Below, piece by piece: positions 61,801 to 64,000 of a DNA stretch of 64,000 nt; within the stretch, counting starts at the first letter, position 1; each line of letters starts with the position of its first letter. The notes beneath the pieces were generated by a model. The model made no database searches. It was not told the DNA's origin and worked only from the letters and a program-made list of their open reading frames with translations. The stretch comes from Sipunculus nudus (taxonomy: Eukaryota; Annelida; Sipuncula; Golfingiida; Sipunculidae). Location: the NCBI GenBank assembly GCA_026874595.1, contig CM049311.1:45389676-45453675 (forward strand), read 5' to 3'. Position numbers and translations under genes: made by a program.

Positions 61801-63165
61801 CACTATATATTTTAATTCTAAAAATTTTTGATGAAATTTCCATTTTCTGGAATTACTCGGAAGATTCAAATCATTTTCATACCGGTTACTTCGGTATTAT
61901 CATCGTCACATCGTACGTTGACATCGCTCCATGTCACAATTTGCTGGCGCGTTTGAAACATCGCTGGTCAACTTAACTAAATATCAAAGTAATTGAAGTT
62001 ACCTTGTCGAGATACGCACGTATAGGAAACATGACGCTTGATAACGAGTGATTTTAAGGTAAAATTTAAATGGCCAGTTGGGGTTAACAAGTTTTTTTTC
62101 CTGAAGATGTTTTCGTGTGGGGAGCCATTTTGTCAAGGCAGTGTTCACGCAAGGCACGCTGGGACGAAATAGGTGGCTGTTCTGTTTACCACCCACCGCG
62201 TACAGCCGTTCAAAATATTCTTAGCAGAATACCAGGGCGTTTCAGCACGTGGCGGCACTCAAACTTGATTTTAAAACGATCGTCTGCCATTGTGCGACTC
62301 CTTACGATGTCAGCTTTTTATTCATTTTACGTTTTAAACAAATAATCATTGCTAAATAATGCCGCAAATGGGTTTAAAGTAGGCTTTTATTTCAATTTTG
62401 CTTGAGCATGCCCAACAAAGTGGGCCGCTGTGTGTTACAGCAGGGTTGTTGTAAACGTATTATTTGGTGACAATTACCAAAATTTCATAACAAGTTATAT
62501 ATCACATGAAAACTATTCAGCAATATTTAATTTATAAATAACAAATAATCGTAAATAATACATTTACACACGGCTCCCATGCATGCGAGACTGCTGCTAA
62601 GAACGGCCTTCGAAAGTTGCAATATTATCGCCCACTCGCCGGCCCCAAAACGATGTCTGTCAGGAAGATATTCAGGAAACCCTTCTAGTATAAACCGCAC
62701 AGTGCTTTCAGGAAATCAACCTGATTTCAAGATTTTGAATTTCTTGATTAAACCGCGGTTTTAAGTGGAGATTTTACGGTATGCCAAATTTTGGATTCAT
62801 AGGTCCAATGGTTTCAAAACATGCTAGACTAACGGACAGACAGACAGCATGACAGACAGACATCGATGGACGGACAACGGACAATAGACCACGACTGTAG
62901 CTAATAGACTTACAGTCAGCTTAGCTAAAAATGATTGCTGCAAAACTAATATTATACTTTACAATGATTACATAAAAATCCTTTATAGATATTAAATGGC
63001 ATATGCTTGTCTCTGATGACCTTTGAACTCTGCTGGCACCATGTCAGTTCTCATCTTGAATCCATGCCTCCCCATCCACCTGGCCAGACACACATAGTCC
63101 TTGCTTATGGCTGGGCTGTATGACCTGCAGGTTTTTCTTGATCTCTTGCGTCCTGTCCTGCCCAT
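9315..63165 (-). CDS. SETD4: SETD4-like SET-domain protein-lysine methyltransferase (whole spliced gene, 7 coding exons)
   Basis: Seen: seven minus-strand exons with GT/AG borders join in phase into 390 codons (145+127+430+175+82+91+123 nt, TAA stop). Order: basic N-terminus (1-20), TGRGL (50-54), WAWCTVNTRAVY (190-201), FLDFLNHN (223-230), YGPHDN (264-269), VEYGF (274-278), helical C-terminus (about 294-390). Known: this order is typical of SETD4, a class with SETD3, SETD6 and Rubisco LSMT-type enzymes that transfers methyl groups from S-adenosylmethionine to lysine. SETD4 has been linked to histone methylation and cell quiescence. Vertebrate forms are about 440 residues, so this one is slightly short, mostly at the C-terminus. 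Introns 1-6 are about 6.6, 9.9, 1.4, 11.7, 15.7 and 7.4 kb and are filled with repeats. The SET half is very secure; the last two exons rest on phase, splice signals and weak helical similarity. Confidence 0.9.
9438..9984 (+). other. SETD4 intron 6, AT-rich, nothing recognised
   Basis: The first ~550 bp of intron 6 past coding exon 7 are AT-rich with no coding or repeat assignment. Confidence 0.4.
9985..10058 (+). repeat. (TA)n microsatellite
   Basis: An uninterrupted TA run of about 35 dinucleotides, ending exactly where a CAGTGGAACCTC terminus-like sequence begins. Confidence 0.95.
10060..11645 (+). mobile_element. Possible pogo/Tigger-like and other DNA-transposon debris
   Basis: The left edge reads TACAGTGGAACCTCTCCTTG, the style of pogo/Tigger-like termini (CAGTGGAACCTC...). 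The right part contains, on minus at 11641, TACCGTATTTGCTCGTGTAC, another common DNA-transposon terminus. No partner terminus was found for either, so boundaries and unity are uncertain. No transposase motif was seen in the open frames (10535-10753, 10863-11310). Confidence 0.35.
11868..12074 (+). repeat. Poly-G tracts and (TA)n microsatellite
   Basis: G-runs at about 11870-11883 and 11987-12011 (the longer with one C near its end), followed by a TA run at 12031-12074. Confidence 0.9.
12162..15876 (+). mobile_element. Family A Helentron-like element with a family B element nested inside
   Basis: The 5' remnant is CATGGGTCATGATGCTCAGC at 12164. The 3' end is CTATAGCTCAGATGACTTTC and a hairpin ending GTCAGCTAAGCTAAAA at 15876. 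A family B element (12665-15350) sits inside. The last 500 bp (15350-15830) hold one to two ~330-bp units with GGTGATGCCAACA and a TAATTTCAGGTTTCCAAGGA block. The 3' end touches the next family A 5' end. Confidence 0.6.
12665..15350 (+). mobile_element. Family B Helentron-like element, full length
   Basis: The 5' end is ACAAGGCCTACTGGCCTAAT then GCGAACCTGT. The 3' end is a GACGACAGACAACG-type microsatellite followed by AGCTCACAGGTTCGCTAAAA. GCGAACCTGT and ACAGGTTCGC are inverted repeats set just inside the ends, as in family A but with a different sequence. No coding frame of note. It gives the reference structure for the fragments at 4811, 34050 and 47820. Confidence 0.75.
15877..16783 (+). 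mobile_element. Short family A Helentron-like element (0.9 kb)
   Basis: The 5' end is ACAAGTGGCCCATGGGCCAT (compensated palindrome GGCCCATGGGCC) then GATGCTCAGCTGAA. The 3' end is ATAGCTCAGATGACTTTCAG then TCAGCTGAGCTAAAAA. The core has GGTGGCACCACCAGTCTAC at 16466. It starts directly at the end of the preceding element and ends about 90 bp from SETD4 coding exon 6. Confidence 0.7.
16872..16962 (-). CDS. SETD4: SETD4 coding exon 6 (C-terminal helical domain)
   Basis: The acceptor is TTTCTACCAG|GGGGTC and the donor is CCTACAG|GTACAA. One entry base completes Arg320; thirty codons follow and the end is phase 0. It encodes TVDQSHTELNLIRWLLVDKL then HCIQQNLQ, an amphipathic helix that can be aligned to the substrate-binding-like helices after the SET domain (D....L....LL..K pattern). 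Identity is low, so the assignment rests mainly on splice signals, perfect phase and position between family A insertions. It could instead be a chance open stretch, but stop-free phase matching on both sides argues against that. Confidence 0.68.
17086..17170 (-). mobile_element. Family A 3' end fragment, minus orientation
   Basis: Read on minus, a GGACAGACAGATGG tract precedes TCAGTTGACTTGTAGTCAGC then TGAGTTAAAAAA. Only the terminal ~80 bp are recognisable. It lies about 125 bp upstream of SETD4 coding exon 6. Confidence 0.55.
17298..17558 (+). mobile_element. Chimeric short element: family B 5' end with family A 3' end
   Basis: The 5' end is ACAAGGCCTTCAGGCCTTAT followed by GTGCACCTGTCCA and the ATAATGCTTC text typical of B. 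The 3' end is a GGATGGCCGGATGG tract and TAGCTCAGATGACTTACAGT then CAGCTGAGCTAAAAA, typical of A. It is only 261 bp long. Confidence 0.65.
17559..19095 (+). other. SETD4 intron 5, no repeat or gene recognised
   Basis: The longest frame, 17870-18139 (plus), begins MKMMLVISIIIFLILSL and would resemble a signal peptide. It lies in an AT-rich intron on the strand opposite SETD4, with no promoter or homology seen, so it is not called a gene. Minus-strand frames at 18189-18473 and 18923-19246 lack motifs. Confidence 0.35.
19096..19412 (+). mobile_element. Jockey-like LINE reverse transcriptase, N-terminal part (interrupted)
   Basis: A plus-strand frame reads FDDRTQDEVDQYVRQGVKEF, then EVSRKLKKLKSRKAPGEDGL and YFQRAWK. 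KSRKAPGEDGL followed by F..AWK is the block just before RT motif 1 in Jockey/CR1-type LINEs. The frame stops at 19412, where a family A element is inserted, and resumes at 23917 in the same phase. The 5' end is truncated near 19050-19095 and no endonuclease domain was found. Confidence 0.82.
19413..23916 (+). mobile_element. Family A2 Helentron-like element (4.5 kb) inserted in a LINE
   Basis: The 5' end is ACAAGGGACCTATGGGTCAC then GGCGCTCAGCTGA. The 3' end is a GGAC microsatellite (23820-23870), then CTATAGCTCAGATGACTTAT and GTCAGCTGAGCTAAAAA. The borders are confirmed by the host: removing the element rejoins the RT frame (...AWK|ASVIMI...). The core holds diverged ~1 kb units with poly-G runs at about 20406, 21479, 22036 and 22326, and ~650-bp units with CAGGAAAAAAA.TGCCATGG and GGCAGTCCTGAAGTGT (22610-23760). 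No transposase was seen. Related copies are at 36281-39779, 46925-47661 and 57759-62931. Confidence 0.75.
23917..25165 (+). mobile_element. Jockey-like LINE reverse transcriptase, main part (dead copy)
   Basis: Continuing the 19096-19412 frame: SVIMILKPGKDH, PISLLPILGKVLERI, FDPNQSGFREGKSTNDQL, FLDVEKAFDVVW (motif A), GTPQGSALSPLL (motif B), FADDTALW (motif C, the catalytic DD pair), then FLGLTVDKSLEW and the C-terminal tail, ending RNPSIITPLEKVGEG and TAG. Two nonsense codons are seen: TGA near 23969, in the position of the usual Arg of SYRPISLLP, and TAG at 24392-24394 just after motif B. The copy cannot make a full RT. GC content is clearly higher than in the surrounding intron, consistent with later insertion. 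Confidence 0.88.
25166..25870 (+). mobile_element. Probable 3'UTR of the Jockey-like LINE
   Basis: GC-rich sequence continues for about 700 bp after the RT stop, with no coding domain, until the composition drops near 25900. The exact end was not found; no clear poly(A) or target duplication was identified. Confidence 0.45.
25871..28186 (+). other. SETD4 intron 5, no feature recognised
   Basis: AT-rich. A plus-strand frame at 26667-26927 contains PPDKPPKQCHVKGRLLPTEC but matches no family I know. Nothing else stands out before the 24-bp array. Confidence 0.35.
28187..29910 (+). repeat. 24-bp minisatellite, about 72 units
   Basis: The core GGTCATTATGGTGGACTGAC plus four variable bases (AGAC, AAAC, ACAT and others) repeats head to tail. 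Because 24 is a multiple of three and the unit lacks stops on minus, long open frames result (480 codons at 28473-29915, MTVCQSTI repeats; another frame gives LSVHHNDR repeats). Groups of four or five units recur in the same order (29040-29560), showing higher-order amplification. It lies within SETD4 intron 5. Confidence 0.95.
29911..30507 (+). other. Spacer between two minisatellites, with a poly-G tract
   Basis: A G-run of about 23 bases at 30118-30141. A minus-strand frame at 30060-30455 has no recognisable motif. Confidence 0.5.
30508..32600 (+). repeat. 16-bp minisatellite with two alternating unit types, about 130 units
   Basis: The units are CCCTCCTTCACTGTAA and CCCTCCTTAACACTTA, with variants such as CCCTCCTTTACTGTAA and CCCTCTTTCACAGTGA. 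The two types often alternate as 32-bp pairs in the middle of the array. One strand is pyrimidine-rich. On the minus strand (SETD4 sense) the second type reads GGGTAAGTG, a consensus splice donor. The array ends about 45 bp from the donor of SETD4 coding exon 5. Confidence 0.95.
32643..32724 (-). CDS. SETD4: SETD4 coding exon 5 (linker into C-terminal domain)
   Basis: The acceptor is CTCTTTTCAG|AAGACC and the donor is CTTATAAG|GTGTGT. The two entry bases complete Glu293 and the exon ends two bases into codon 320, so phases agree with both neighbours. It encodes EDLFRMCRHFGIPAKDIEKD and then LEAQGLI. This resembles the SETD4 segment after the SET domain (an E-[IL]-L start and an L..xG.I end) but is more diverged than the SET exons. 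It lies 11.7 kb from coding exon 4. A 16-bp minisatellite begins about 45 bp beyond its donor. Confidence 0.78.
32725..33242 (+). other. SETD4 intron 4, nothing recognised
   Basis: AT-rich with no repeat family, RNA gene or coding motif seen. Confidence 0.4.
33245..34032 (+). mobile_element. Probable MITE with imperfect terminal inverted repeats
   Basis: The left end is CAGTAGAGCGCCATTTTTCC after TA (33243-33244). The right end on minus is AAGATAGAGTGCCGTTTTTT, with TA at 34033-34034. The ends pair over about 24 bp with several mismatches and one gap. 788 bp, no transposase. TA duplication and CAGT-like ends suggest the mariner/pogo group. Confidence 0.5.
34033..35484 (+). mobile_element. 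Family B Helentron-like element, 5' truncated
   Basis: 34080-34220 matches 58613-58755 (ATTGATCCT..TA.GTCCTGCATAT). Two B-type 3' ends are present: CATCGCATAAGCTCATAGAT at about 34508, and CATTGCATAAGCTCACAGGT then TCGCTAAAAA ending at 35484, preceded by a GGACGGAGGATGGCTGACGG tract. The text 34980-35290 parallels 14860-15180. Probably two B remnants in tandem. Confidence 0.6.
34606..34672 (+). repeat. Cluster of GTCTAGAC/TCTAGA palindromes
   Basis: Six copies of TCTAGAC or GTCTAGA within about 65 bp (GCGTCTAGACGATGTGTCTA and following), several forming the 8-bp palindrome GTCTAGAC. It lies within a family B remnant. Confidence 0.8.
35485..35763 (+). mobile_element. Family A 3' terminal segment
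   Basis: One ~330-bp type unit starts with ACAGGTGGCACCATCAGTTT, and the family A hairpin follows (GTAGCCTAGATGACTAATAC, then AGTCAGCTTAGCTAAAAA). Its 5' part is missing or lies upstream of the nested B remnant. Confidence 0.55.
35764..36280 (+). other. SETD4 intron 4, short A1-core trace then AT-rich DNA
   Basis: 35764-35880 contains TGACCTTGACCTTGAACCTA and GGGGATTCCTTAACCCACTG, resembling one A1 core unit (compare 4150-4230). The rest is AT-rich with nothing recognised. Confidence 0.4.
36281..39779 (+). mobile_element. Family A2 Helentron-like element, 5' truncated
   Basis: It matches the core of the 19413-23916 copy in order: GGTTGACATGATTGG (36326), poly-G units (36613, 36900, 37530), ACAGGAAAAAAATGTGCCAT (37803), GGCAGTCCTGAAGTGT-like (38147), then a GACAGACAGATGGACAGATG tract (38332). 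A 78-bp array then intervenes before the 3' hairpin TTTAGCTCAGTTGATTTATA and GTCAGCTGAGCTAAA. The 5' terminus is absent. Confidence 0.7.
38355..39740 (+). repeat. 78-bp tandem array, about 17-18 units
   Basis: The unit carries GGTTAGGGTAACCCGTATCC, CGGATATAGCATATATTAAT and AGTGACAAACACTTACTGGA. GGTTAGGGTAACC is an imperfect palindrome. The array sits between the microsatellite and the 3' hairpin of a family A2 element, a position not expanded in the other copies here. Confidence 0.92.
39780..40142 (+). other. SETD4 intron 4, nothing recognised
   Basis: AT-rich, without a repeat or coding match. Confidence 0.35.
40430..41935 (+). repeat. About 290-bp tandem units, five copies
   Basis: The unit landmarks are GGTGGCGCCACCTGTCATAA, AGAAAGCTATCCAGGATGTA, GGCAGACAAACAGACAGACG, GGTTGCAGGTGGCGCCACCA and CGGTTCCCGAGATATGAGCT. 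Each unit holds two GGTGGCGCCACC-type palindromes followed by different tails (CTGTCATAA or AGTTTTGTG). Three related units lie at 58870-59560. Confidence 0.85.
41936..44235 (+). repeat. About 330-bp tandem units, seven copies
   Basis: Units start near 41938, 42283, 42598, 42936, 43255, 43590 and 43931 with ACAGGTGGCGCCACCAGTCT. They continue with ATGATCAATATGTATGCCAA, TCTGGGGGGTACTTTGGGGC, GATATGGGTAACAGAGACCT and GAAGATTCTAGGTCCAG. Similar single units occur at 16460, 35485, 51421 and 51760. Confidence 0.88.
44393..44567 (-). CDS. SETD4: SETD4 coding exon 4 (catalytic tyrosine region)
   Basis: The acceptor is TTTCTTCAG|GTTTCTGC in phase 0 and the donor is TTCTTG|GTAAGAAC with one base carried over. 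It encodes residues 235-292: VSADFNEKTDCYEIV, then YEQVFINYGPHDNNRLLVEY and GFVVPSNPHAVVHFVL. YGPHDN followed by L..EYGF is the end of the SET domain in SETD4-like enzymes, where conserved tyrosines line the active site. The match to the SETD4 pattern is close throughout. Confidence 0.94.
44690..45958 (+). repeat. About 60-bp tandem array filling SETD4 intron 3, about 21 units
   Basis: The unit is ACCTCAGCCTTGGGACTGTA, GTTTAAGGATAATCTGGATG, GTGGTTTACATCTGATATT; some units carry an extra GTCAGACTGATATT. The array covers over 90% of the 1.39-kb intron. The first ~27 bp of each plus-strand unit match the last 27 bp of coding exon 3 (45959-45985), and the rest matches the start of the intron. The array therefore looks derived from the exon-intron junction. 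Confidence 0.93.
45959..46388 (-). CDS. SETD4: SETD4 coding exon 3 (iSET region and NH motif)
   Basis: The acceptor is TTTTTTACAG|ATGTAAG; the first base completes Arg91, then residues 92-234 follow. Visible landmarks are FWHPYLQVLP (117-126), WAWCTVNTRAVY (190-201) and LAPFLDFLNHNPHAE (220-234). The last holds the Asn-His motif of the cofactor pocket. The donor is GCTGAG|GTAATATC in phase 0. The final 27 nt of this exon (45959-45985) closely match the 60-bp tandem units that fill the next intron. Confidence 0.94.
46389..46837 (+). other. SETD4 intron 2, nothing recognised
   Basis: AT-rich intron just upstream of coding exon 3, with no repeat family seen. Confidence 0.4.
46838..46879 (+). 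repeat. (TA)n microsatellite
   Basis: A TA run of about 20 dinucleotides. Confidence 0.95.
46925..47661 (+). mobile_element. Family A2 Helentron-like 3' portion
   Basis: It matches 23170-23916: CTATAGTTTTTGACCAATTG, ACAGGAAAAAAATGTGCCAT, AGCAGTCTTAATGTGTTAC, then GACAGATGGACAGACAGACA and TAGCTCAGTTGACTTACAGT, CAGCTGAGATAAAA. The 5' two-thirds are missing. Confidence 0.68.
47668..47815 (+). mobile_element. Possible tRNA-derived SINE fragment
   Basis: GAGAGGTAAAACACTTGGGT followed about 30 bp later by CAGTTTCAAAACCC resembles degenerate pol III A and B boxes. GTGACAGGGTAAAGTTCTTA near its end recurs at 53528, suggesting a dispersed repeat. The evidence is weak and the limits are approximate. 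Confidence 0.35.
47820..48235 (+). mobile_element. Family B Helentron-like 3' portion, truncated
   Basis: It matches 14860-15290: GGTGGCTCCACAAAAACCTT, TTTTTAGCTTTTTCC, GGGTTAACGTACAGTCAACG. The final CACAGGTTCGC end is missing. Confidence 0.6.
48236..49028 (+). other. Moderately GC-rich sequence of unknown nature
   Basis: Composition rises against the flanks between two repeats. Open frames on both strands (48208-48492 and 48503-48880 minus; 48635-48882 plus) show no domain I recognise. It could be part of an uncharacterised transposable element or a retrocopy. Confidence 0.35.
49029..51420 (+). mobile_element. Family A1 Helentron-like element, second full-length copy
   Basis: The 5' end is ACAAGTGACCCATGGGTCAT then GATGCTAAGTTG. 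It runs parallel to 2098-4540 throughout (2392 versus 2443 bp). The 3' end is CTATGGGTCAGCATGAATGA then AATCAGCTGAGCTAAAA. The microsatellite is shorter here (GATGGCCGGACAGAAGGACA). Both copies lie on plus, antisense to SETD4. Confidence 0.75.
51421..51966 (+). repeat. Two units of the about 330-bp repeat
   Basis: Units starting ATAGGTGGCACCACCAGTCT (51423) and ATAGGTGGTGCCACCAGTCT (51762) follow the A1 end. The second breaks off near 51966. No 3' hairpin follows. Confidence 0.7.
51963..52831 (-). other. Unidentified coding-like debris
   Basis: On minus, 52831-52598 encodes WLNFVTPNLAISLMKLTSCL then IPFPKRNKSRANKF and EVKITCPCKMVT before a TAG. About 52130-51963 encodes GRTLFYDQPFTEQSSDMMVA and KITFSIMANACEQIFATHNF with one internal TAG. 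Both read like real protein with a few stops, so a transposon ORF remnant is likely. I cannot name the family. CPCKM at the end of the first segment recalls the start of PHD-like fingers found at the C-termini of some animal transposon proteins, but the later cysteines are not clear. Confidence 0.35.
52832..54045 (+). other. SETD4 intron 2, with one ~210-bp tandem duplication
   Basis: Apart from two copies near 52919-53330 nothing is recognised. A plus-strand frame at 53338-53538 lacks motifs. Confidence 0.4.
52919..53330 (+). repeat. Tandem duplication of about 210 bp (two copies)
   Basis: TTATTTTCAATCTTTG, CTGATCAG..CATTCTGAAAT, GTAGTAAGAA.ACAAAATTTC and ATATTGCACAAGTACACA occur in the same order at 52920-53095 and 53131-53310. 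Confidence 0.75.
54046..55978 (+). repeat. 98-bp tandem array made of two 49-bp halves, about 20 units
   Basis: The halves are CATGGAGTATCCCCTACCTT, CAGACATTCCTGAATGCCAC, CACCCAAGT and CATGGAGTATCCTCTACCTT, CAGACACTACTGAACCCTAC, CAAATCAGC. The outer units (54050-54180, 55860-55975) are more diverged, as expected for array edges. The array ends about 275 bp from the donor of SETD4 coding exon 2. Confidence 0.93.
56253..56379 (-). CDS. SETD4: SETD4 coding exon 2 (start of SET domain, TGRGL)
   Basis: The acceptor is AATTTCAG|ACACAGG and the donor is AAAAG|GTTTGT. The exon starts with two bases completing residue 49, then encodes TGRGLLTRRSVTAGETIVAI and on to residue 90, ending two bases into codon 91. 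TGRGL is the glycine-rich first strand and loop of the SET domain that contacts S-adenosylmethionine. The following IVAIPHQLLIT fits the second conserved SET strand. Phase 2 at the end matches the next exon exactly. Confidence 0.9.
56380..57758 (+). other. SETD4 intron 1, AT-rich; one family A 5' trace
   Basis: Only 57103-57135 stands out: AATGACCCATGGGTCATTGT then GCTAAGATGAATT, a degenerate family A 5' end without a recognisable body. The rest shows nothing. Confidence 0.45.
58578..59560 (+). mobile_element. Family B 5' end with three about 290-bp units
   Basis: It starts AAAAGGCCTACAGGCCTAAT then GTGAACCTGTGC. Units with GGTGGTGCCACCTGTCATAA (58897), GGTGGCGCCACCTGTCATAA (59176) and GGTGGCACCACCTGTCATAA (59456) follow, matching 40430-41935. 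It is lost near 59560. Confidence 0.6.
60177..61160 (+). mobile_element. Pogo/Tigger-like MITE (984 bp) with TA duplication
   Basis: The left end is CAGTGAAACTCCTCTAAGCC; the right end on minus is CTGTGAAACTCCTACTTGCG. TA flanks both ends (60175-60176, 61161-61162). The uninterrupted A2 copy at 38055-38105 shows the empty site (TTTCTGGCATGTATATAGAA), confirming the borders. Ends of the CAGTG.AAC.CCTCTAAG kind are typical of pogo-like families. No transposase frame. TTGTCC..CACTGAGTT-type words recur near both ends. Confidence 0.72.
61388..62779 (+). mobile_element. MITE (1.39 kb) with 25-bp perfect terminal inverted repeats and TA duplication
   Basis: The left end CCGTAAAATCTCCACTTAAA (61388 on) is repeated exactly in inverse at the right end for 25 bp, through ACCGC. 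TA is duplicated at 61386-61387 and 62780-62781. The A2 copy at 38264-38285 shows the uninterrupted site (CTAGCAGTATGCCAATTTTT). The longest frames (61740-61976, 62115-62345) have no transposase motif. Mariner/pogo-type by target site. Perfect ends suggest a young insertion. Confidence 0.8.
63021..63165 (-). CDS. SETD4: SETD4 coding exon 1 (start codon; basic N-terminus)
   Basis: The start is ATG at 63165-63163. An in-frame TGA lies four codons upstream, so no earlier start exists in this exon. The 48 full codons begin MGRTGRKRSRKTC, a basic stretch that could act as a nuclear signal, and continue with DYVCLARWMGRHGF, matching the conserved YxxLxxWL segment before the SET domain. The donor is AAAG|GTCATC with one base carried over. 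That base joins AC of the next exon to give Asp, followed by TGRGL. The acceptor CTTTGCAG upstream puts the 5' exon border at 63225, so 63166-63225 is 5'UTR and an untranslated first exon should lie beyond the window. Confidence 0.88.
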
Positions 63166-63225
63166 ACTTTGGGATCATTACGATGTAATCCTTTTACTAT
63201 CAGTAACTTGGGAAGTGTTAAATGT
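63166..63225 (-). other. SETD4: SETD4 5'UTR part of first coding exon
   Basis: On minus, ATTCCTTCTTTGCAG precedes ACATTTAACACTTCC; a pyrimidine tract plus AG marks a splice acceptor 60 nt upstream of the ATG. The in-frame TGA fixes the translation start. Confidence 0.6.
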
Positions 63226-64000
63226 CTGCAAAGAAGGAATGATGATACATTTAAACATACATGTTAATATTTACAATGTACTTAGTTTCAAAACTAAGGG
63301 GCATTATTTTCTTTAGACTGGTGAATGAATGTTTTTACTGTTGGCAAAGTACTGATTTTAAATGAACTTCATGTAAAAAATTCAGAGGGAAAGAGGTCAC
63401 ATTGCCTCAAATAGCCTAGAAAAATCCCTGTTGTATAATTATTTTTCTATATTTTATAAAAGTTGATCTGATACTCCGTCAATACTCTTAACACAATTCC
63501 TATGATTGTTTGTCTATATTTCGTAAAAGTTGACCCTCTAAATGCTGGAACTATAATGTTAAAACACTTCCGGCACTGTTGATGTACTGCATGGTATCCC
63601 TAGACTTTGGCAAAAGCCCCTGTTACAAAAATCGCTGATAAATACTGTAGCTCTGTCAATACTCTTAACTTGTGACCATATATAGTATTACAGGTGAAGT
63701 CCATTTTAATCTATGGAAATATCCAAGATCAACATGCATCACAAATTTGAATTATTATGCCTTATTTTGTTAGAAATTTCATCTGAAATGGCCCAGTCAA
63801 GAGGAGAATGTCACATTAGTTCTACACATCTTTCTTGAACTGGTGTGCCTGAATTCATTCATATTTTCAACTCTTTCCACAAATTTGTGTGACATAATTT
63901 TAAATTTGCAAATAAATTTCACCAGGACCTGTTTGGATATTACATAAAACTTTCTAGGTCTAACTAATGTATAATGACCTGCCCTGCCAACAGCTGAAAA
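63226..64000 (+). other. Upstream SETD4 intron or 5' flank, nothing recognised
   Basis: If the acceptor at 63226 is used, this is intron before coding exon 1 and the promoter lies outside the window. No repeats or coding motifs were identified. Confidence 0.4.

Larger units (their letters stand above)
57759..62931 (+). mobile_element. Family A2 Helentron-like element carrying nested insertions (5.2 kb)
   Basis: The 5' end is ACAAGGAACCAATGGGTCAC then AGCGCTCAGCTGA. The 3' end is a GGACAGACAGACAGC tract, then GACTGTAGCTAATAGACTTA and CAGTCAGCTTAGCTAAAAA. The A2 core text (ACAGTACTCACAGGAAAAAA at 59890; TTCTGTAGTCTGATAATAGG at 61234; ATGCCAAATTTTGGATTCAT at 62780) is interrupted by a family B fragment (58578-59560) and two TA-flanked DNA transposons. 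Confidence 0.65.

Overview
The window is animal nuclear DNA. It has spliced genes with long AT-rich introns, LINE relics, minisatellites and many Helitron-type repeats. Repeats that combine tandem cores, a GGAC-type microsatellite and a 3' hairpin with subterminal inverted repeats recall the pearl/HINE elements of bivalves. A marine mollusc, most likely a bivalve, is the best guess; the species cannot be read from the sequence.

One cellular gene was found, and it spans most of the window on the minus strand. It is a SETD4-type SET-domain lysine methyltransferase in seven coding exons: 63165-63021, 56379-56253, 46388-45959, 44567-44393, 32724-32643, 16962-16872 and 9437-9315. All splice sites are GT/AG, all phases match, and the joined frame is 390 codons plus a TAA stop. 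A 5'UTR acceptor lies at 63226-63227 and poly(A) signals lie near 9050-9067. About 1.2 kb of coding sequence is spread over 54 kb, so nearly everything else is intron.

Layout, left to right. 1-1.8 kb: LINE relics (ORF1 with two CCHC knuckles and an endonuclease fragment on minus; an RT tail on plus). 2.1-6.8 kb: Helentron-like elements of two families, here called A and B. 9.0-9.4 kb: 3' end of SETD4. 12.2-17.6 kb: nested A and B elements around SETD4 coding exon 6. 19.1-25.9 kb: a dead Jockey-like LINE split by a 4.5 kb A element. 28.2-29.9 kb: a 24-bp minisatellite. 30.5-32.6 kb: a 16-bp minisatellite beside coding exon 5. 33.2-44.3 kb: a MITE, A and B elements, a 78-bp array and about 290- and 330-bp arrays. 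44.4-46.4 kb: coding exons 4 and 3, separated by an intron that is almost entirely a 60-bp array. 46.9-52 kb: more A and B elements. 54.0-56.0 kb: a 98-bp array. 57.8-62.9 kb: an A element holding two TA-flanked DNA transposons. 63.0-63.2 kb: coding exon 1.

The observations most worth following are three. First, the array in SETD4 intron 3 appears to be built from the end of coding exon 3 plus its splice donor, so each unit carries a copy of the SET-domain NH-motif codons and a donor site. Second, two Helentron-like families share one architecture but have different subterminal inverted repeats, with head-to-tail, nested and chimeric arrangements. Third, a 16-bp array beside coding exon 5 carries dozens of consensus GTAAGT donors on the transcribed strand. 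All alignments were made by eye; no database search was run.
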